From Dasypus novemcinctus (Eukaryota > Chordata > Mammalia > Cingulata > Dasypodidae), in the NCBI RefSeq assembly GCF_030445035.2, contig NC_080673.1, positions 199,080,216-199,144,215 of the forward strand: a stretch of DNA of 64,000 bases. The letters run 5' to 3'. Under the pieces are notes generated by a model. It was not told the DNA's origin and did not search any database. It worked only from the letters and a program-made list of their open reading frames with translations. Of the stretch, positions 59,581 to 64,000 are shown piece after piece. The first letter of the stretch is position 1; each line of letters opens with the position of its first letter. The position numbers and the translations under genes were made by a program.

Positions 59581-62249
59581 TAAAAAATAATTTTTATTAT
59601 TTGTCCATTAAATAAGCAGTAAATGAATACCACACATCATGGTTTCTACAGGTCAGGCAGTATGTCCATTTAAAAACTTCCTGGAAACCTTATTTTCTAT
59701 TAGGGATTCCATGAGGTAGTGAATGGTTTAGGAAAACTTAAGTTTGGGGGACCTATGGGATCAAAGCCAAGACTAATGGGAGCAAACTGGAAAGCTAAGA
59801 ATGAGCACTGCAGAGAGAACAACATTTATAAGCCCAAGAGAATGGGTGCAAGGCATATTATGGAAGTTGCCGGTTATCTAGCTTTGCTAACTCATGAATT
59901 TTGACAAAGTACCAAAATATGAAGTTACTGGTGTAGAAAGCATAGCAGATATGCCATGAAAAGGAGTTTAGATTTGTGTCTAGTATGAGGGAGCCATTGA
60001 AGAGATTGGACAGGAGACCAGAATCTGAGTGCTGGCATGAATAATTATTTGGGTAGAGGGAAAAAAAGATGTTTTGAAGTGTTGTTTGTAAACTTATGAT
60101 TGTCTTCACTATTTCCAATTGAATTCTGATAGAATATTGTTCCTATTTTAAATTCTTGATTCAATAATTCTATTCCTGTCTCTCTTATACTAAAAATCTA
60201 GGTTCCTAACAAAATAAACATAAGCGACATTTTACTTTACTGAGAATATAAGAAAACAGCTGCAAAATAATCCAATATTAATGCCACATATAATTACCAA
60301 ATAAGTTCAATAATTCTCAAGTAGTTCTTTTTGTTTATATTGTATGGACTTGCAGTCTGATTATTTTGTTCTAGAATAGTAGTTGTAAAACTTTGTTCTG
60401 CATAAGAATTGTATGAAGGGCTTGTTACAACATGAACTGTTGAGACCCATTCCCTGAATTTCTGATTCTGTTGAAGTACGGCTGATAATTAATATTTCTC
60501 ATATATTCCCTAGTGATGTCCTTGCTGTTCATCTAAGAACCATACTTGAAGGATCACTGTTATAGAATCACTCATAATTTCTCCTTCTCTGTGGTTGCAA
60601 GTTTTTCTCTGATGTAGTGCTGGTTCAGAATTTAGCTGGCTTTCAAACTGAGGGCATTAGCAATCCAACAATTGCCACTGGTAAATTAGAGAGTAGGAGT
60701 AGTGTGGATTGGTAAAACACTAGAAAAGAAGAATTGCTCTACCTTGAGCTTATGGGAAGAAACCTCAAAGAGTTCTGTCTTTAAAATTCTGCACAATGAT
60801 TTCATTTCGTCCCCATCTGCTCTATCTATAACATCTTGGTACTTATTTGTAATATAAAATATGTATATTTGCTTTCCTATGATTGAATTTTTGGTAATAT
60901 CAGAACCAACTTATTTCACGTTGTTCATTTTTGTAAATCCTATAATATCCTATTCTGTGCTACAAGTTTTCCTTCAATGTATAGCATATAACATTCTCTA
61001 TCATGTTAAATATCAGACTATGTAGCATTACAATGAGATTTTGAAAAGCATAATTCCTAATGATTATGACCATCATTAGTATTTGATATAGTACTAACCA
61101 AAGATTTACATTTTCCACAGAGAGAAGTACCTTAGAATTCCATATGCTTAACAAATGGAAAGACAAATAAATACAAGTTCTCAAAGTTTTGGCTGAAATT
61201 CTCATATATATTGTTAGTATCCTTATTTTAATTGGATACTAACCTAGTTTAAGATGCCAGTTTTTCGGAGGCTTTTGGGTAGATACTAATATCTTTTACC
61301 ATTATACTATAAAAATTCATACTTACCAAAGCCAATCAAGAGGTTATAAAAAATAGCTAGCATATATAGAAATAAATTACAATTTAATTTAAAATATCAG
61401 CAATTGGAAAATGTGTCAGTTATTACAAACGTAAACCATAATTAGAAAGCTCAAGTGGAAATTTTTTTATAGATTCATATAATTTCCAGATTTTCTGGGC
61501 CTTCATAGAGCCATTTCATAAGAAATTGATGTTTCTAATTATAACTCATTTTAGCTGCAATAATTCATTTCAATTGAATCTCCATATTTTAGATCATTAA
61601 ACAAAGCTTTAGCTATTTAGTTTTAGTGCTAATATCCAAAAAATGAAATCAAATAAGCCAAGTACCAAAATTCCTGAATTTTCTTTCTGAAGTGCTGTAC
61701 TTAACACTACAGAGTAACATTTAATGGCATTTTCTAAAATCAAGGAAAATTAGTAAATATTTCCATTCCATTATTAATATACTTTGATCGACTTTTTCAT
61801 ATTTAAAAATAATTTCATAGAAAACATCCACATTGGTAATAAATGTTTTGAAAAATAAGAAATTCAAGAATGAGTTTTTCACAGATCAAAAGTAGGTGTC
61901 AATCTTGTTCTTGTGCAAGATTTTAAGGCTCTTGGCCTCAGGACCAAGCATGTAATCAATCCTTTGACCTCTGGATTGTTCTTAGTCTAAAACTAAAATC
62001 CTACTAGATAAAAAGAGTATTGCTTTTTAAAATGTTTAATTTTAATAATTTTTTATTTCATCCAGTTATTCGTGCTAAAAAAACCACCAGCCAAAAATAA
62101 TTGAAATATTCAGAAGCACGTTCATCATATTTCATAGCTTTTACCATATACTTCTCAATAGTGTATTTTTGAAGTATCTTTTTAAACAAATATTTCTCAA
62201 GACCAAGATATTTCTGAAACTCCTCTTTATTTCAACAAATATATAATGT
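59581..62249. other. Apparently unique AT-rich DNA
   Basis: No gene, RNA or named repeat is recognised. The frames at 59858-60118 and 60960-61205 (-) show no family similarity. Confidence 0.5.
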
Positions 62250-63640
62250 ATTTTTTTATTTAATTGCCTTTTAAAAAAAAATACATATGTCACAAAAAAT
62301 ATTACATTAAAAAAAAATAAGAGGTTCCCATACACCCCAAACCCCACCCCAATCCTCCCACATCAACAACCTCTTTCATCATTGTGACACATTCATTGCA
62401 TTTGGTGAATACATTTTGGAGTACTGCTGAACACATGGAATATAGTTTACATTGTAGTTTACACACTCCTCCAGTCCATTCAGTGGGTTATGGCAGGATA
62501 TATAATTTTGAGCATCTGTCCCTGCAATATCATTTAGGACAAATCCAAGTCCCAAAAATGCCACCACATCACATCTTTTCTTCCCTCTTCCTGCCCTCAG
62601 CAAATACCATGGCCACTGTTTCCACATCAATGATACCATTTCTTCCATTGCTAGACTCACAATAGGTCCATTGTAAAATACCAGTAAGTCCACTCTAATT
62701 CATACTTTATTCCTCCACCCTTGGACTAGGATGATGATGTCCACTCCCCCTCTAAATTGAGAGGGGGCTTAGATCCCACATGGTTGTTGGATGTGATTCT
62801 CCTGCTTGCAGTTGTAGACACTCTCAGTTCCCTGGTGTGGTGGCTGACCATCTTCACCTCCATGTTAGCTGACCTGAGTAAGTCCAATGAACTGGAGAGT
62901 TGGAGTTACAGCTCTGCTGAGGCTCAGGGCCCAGCTGGCACATGGACAGTCCAGAGATTCAAGTTGCCTGAGTATACACCAACCCCAACATCAACCATAG
63001 GTTCAGTAAAAGTGACAAAAGAGGTATGTGTAGAAAGGTCACATCTGAGTCCAACTCCATCACAAGCAGGAACACAAATTCCAAAGTAGGGCCCACTGAC
63101 AAGGCACTGAACTCCAGAGCCATCTGCCATGACCATAGGACCTGTGTGTCTCCATAGCCCTCAGTAGCACCAGTACCTGGGGTTGTATCTACTTTGGCTG
63201 TCTCTGGGATCCTGCTGAGACGTGCATAAGAGTGACACTTCTGATGACCTCCCGACTCTTTTTTGAAGACTCTTAGCCATATAAACTCATTTGTCTTTAC
63301 CATTATCCCCCTTTCATCCAAGGTCTTTTTCTAGTTGCATCACCAGCTAGTGATTGGTAGTAATTCCTCAGTGCCAAGGATGCTCATCCCTGGAAGTCAT
63401 GTCCCATGCTGAGGGGACGGTAATGCATTTATATGCTGAGTTTGACTTAGAGAGTGGCCACATTTGAGCAACATGGAGGTTCTCAGGAGGTAACTCTTAG
63501 GCACCCTGCCATTCTAGGCCTAGTTCATATTTCAGGCACACAGGCTCATAAACATAGTCATTAGTATCAAGGGTTCATAATTGAACCATCCTTCTTCACT
63601 GGTCTTTGCCCTTGCACGTACAGGATTGCTGCTGTGTATT
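62250..63640 (-). mobile_element. Young L1, long 3' UTR
   Basis: Reads on the minus strand. The T-rich tail is at 62270-62320, followed by the same block seen at 10855-11910, and it extends 300 bp further than that copy (to about 63640). Frames 62379-62693 and 62757-63089 (up to 110 codons) lie in it and match the frames in other copies, so they are UTR artefacts. Confidence 0.8.
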
Positions 63641-63849
63641 TCTAAAAGCACAAGCACTTTTATGACAAATTCCTTCATCTGAAAAACAATGTGTTGCCTT
63701 AAAAATATGGTCACAATTTATTTTGATGCTCCTGCCATCAAAAGGTAGGTTCTCAGTCCTCTCCTCTTGAATCTGAGCTCTATGTCTTGTTGACCAATAA
63801 CACAAATGCCGTTTTAATTGCCTGCTTGATAAAACAAATATCATGCAAC

Positions 63850-64000
63850 AGGTTAGTGTACACAATGGGAATTTATTGTCTCATGGTTTTGAGGACAGTA
63901 GAGATCCATATCCAGGCATCATCAAAGTGATATTTCTCCCAGAAGACTGTTGCATTCTATAATGCTGCTGGTGATCCTTGGTCCTTGGCTTTTCTGTCCC
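63850..64000 (-). mobile_element. LTR family B, partial (window edge)
   Basis: TGGGAATTTATTGTCTCATGG, GGCATCATCAAAGTG and CTGCTGGTGATCC match the copies at 13161 and 47233. The element is cut off by the end of the window. Confidence 0.6.

Noticed and set aside
62379..63089. Frames of 93-110 codons shared with 7379-7774 and 11376-11648
   Set aside because: The similarity between copies comes from a shared L1 3' UTR, not from a conserved protein.

Overview
This is a mammalian (eukaryotic) genomic window, not bacterial. The best lineage marker is a set of tRNA-derived SINEs, two on + and four on -, with the body and tail of the armadillo DAS family. Together with young L1 3' UTRs and several LTR families that recur across the window, they point to a xenarthran, most likely an armadillo such as Dasypus novemcinctus. 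I found no intact protein-coding gene, no RNA gene, and no CRISPR or other prokaryotic feature. Almost every open frame longer than 60 codons lies in transposon or pseudogene sequence or looks like a chance frame.

Gene-derived sequences are three pseudogenes. (1) At 8505-9181 (-) is a decayed piece of a GREB1/GREB1L-family gene. It is bounded by splice-acceptor-like and splice-donor-like sequences, so it looks like one unprocessed exon rather than a retrocopy. (2) At 17979-21481 (-) is a nearly full-length CTBP2 retrocopy with 5' UTR, broken CDS, long 3' UTR and AATAAA, flanked by a 14-bp target-site duplication (TSD). A younger L1 tail sits in its 3' UTR. (3) At 57378-58096 (+) is a ferritin heavy chain (FTH1) retrocopy with a perfect 12-bp TSD, a recognisable but altered iron-responsive element and the usual 3' end.

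The rest is layered transposon history. 1-9.2 kb: old L1, L2, MIR and MLT1 pieces, a young L1 3' UTR and the GREB1-family exon. 9.8-13.1 kb: an old L1 (-) split by a younger, 5'-inverted (twin-primed) L1 with a 10-bp TSD. 13.2-15.2 kb: three LTRs in a row. 17-22 kb: a minus-strand LTR with a possible internal region, interrupted by the CTBP2 retrocopy. 22-37 kb: SINEs and solo LTRs, including an LTR nested inside an MST-type LTR with a 5-bp TSD. 37.7-46 kb: an endogenous-retrovirus LTR and unresolved internal sequence, itself hit by an LTR, a SINE and an L1. 48.6-57.2 kb: an old L1 carrying an LTR-less ERV pol fragment, a younger internally deleted L1 and a DAS SINE. 57.4-64 kb: the FTH1 retrocopy, a SINE, apparently unique AT-rich DNA, and another young L1 tail.

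I see no convincing undescribed biological system. The items most worth a second look are the GREB1-family exon, the LTR-less ERV fragment inside an old L1, the twin-primed and internally deleted L1 copies, and the FTH1 retrocopy with its IRE remnant. All family names come from reading the sequence and from recalled consensus features; no database search was run.
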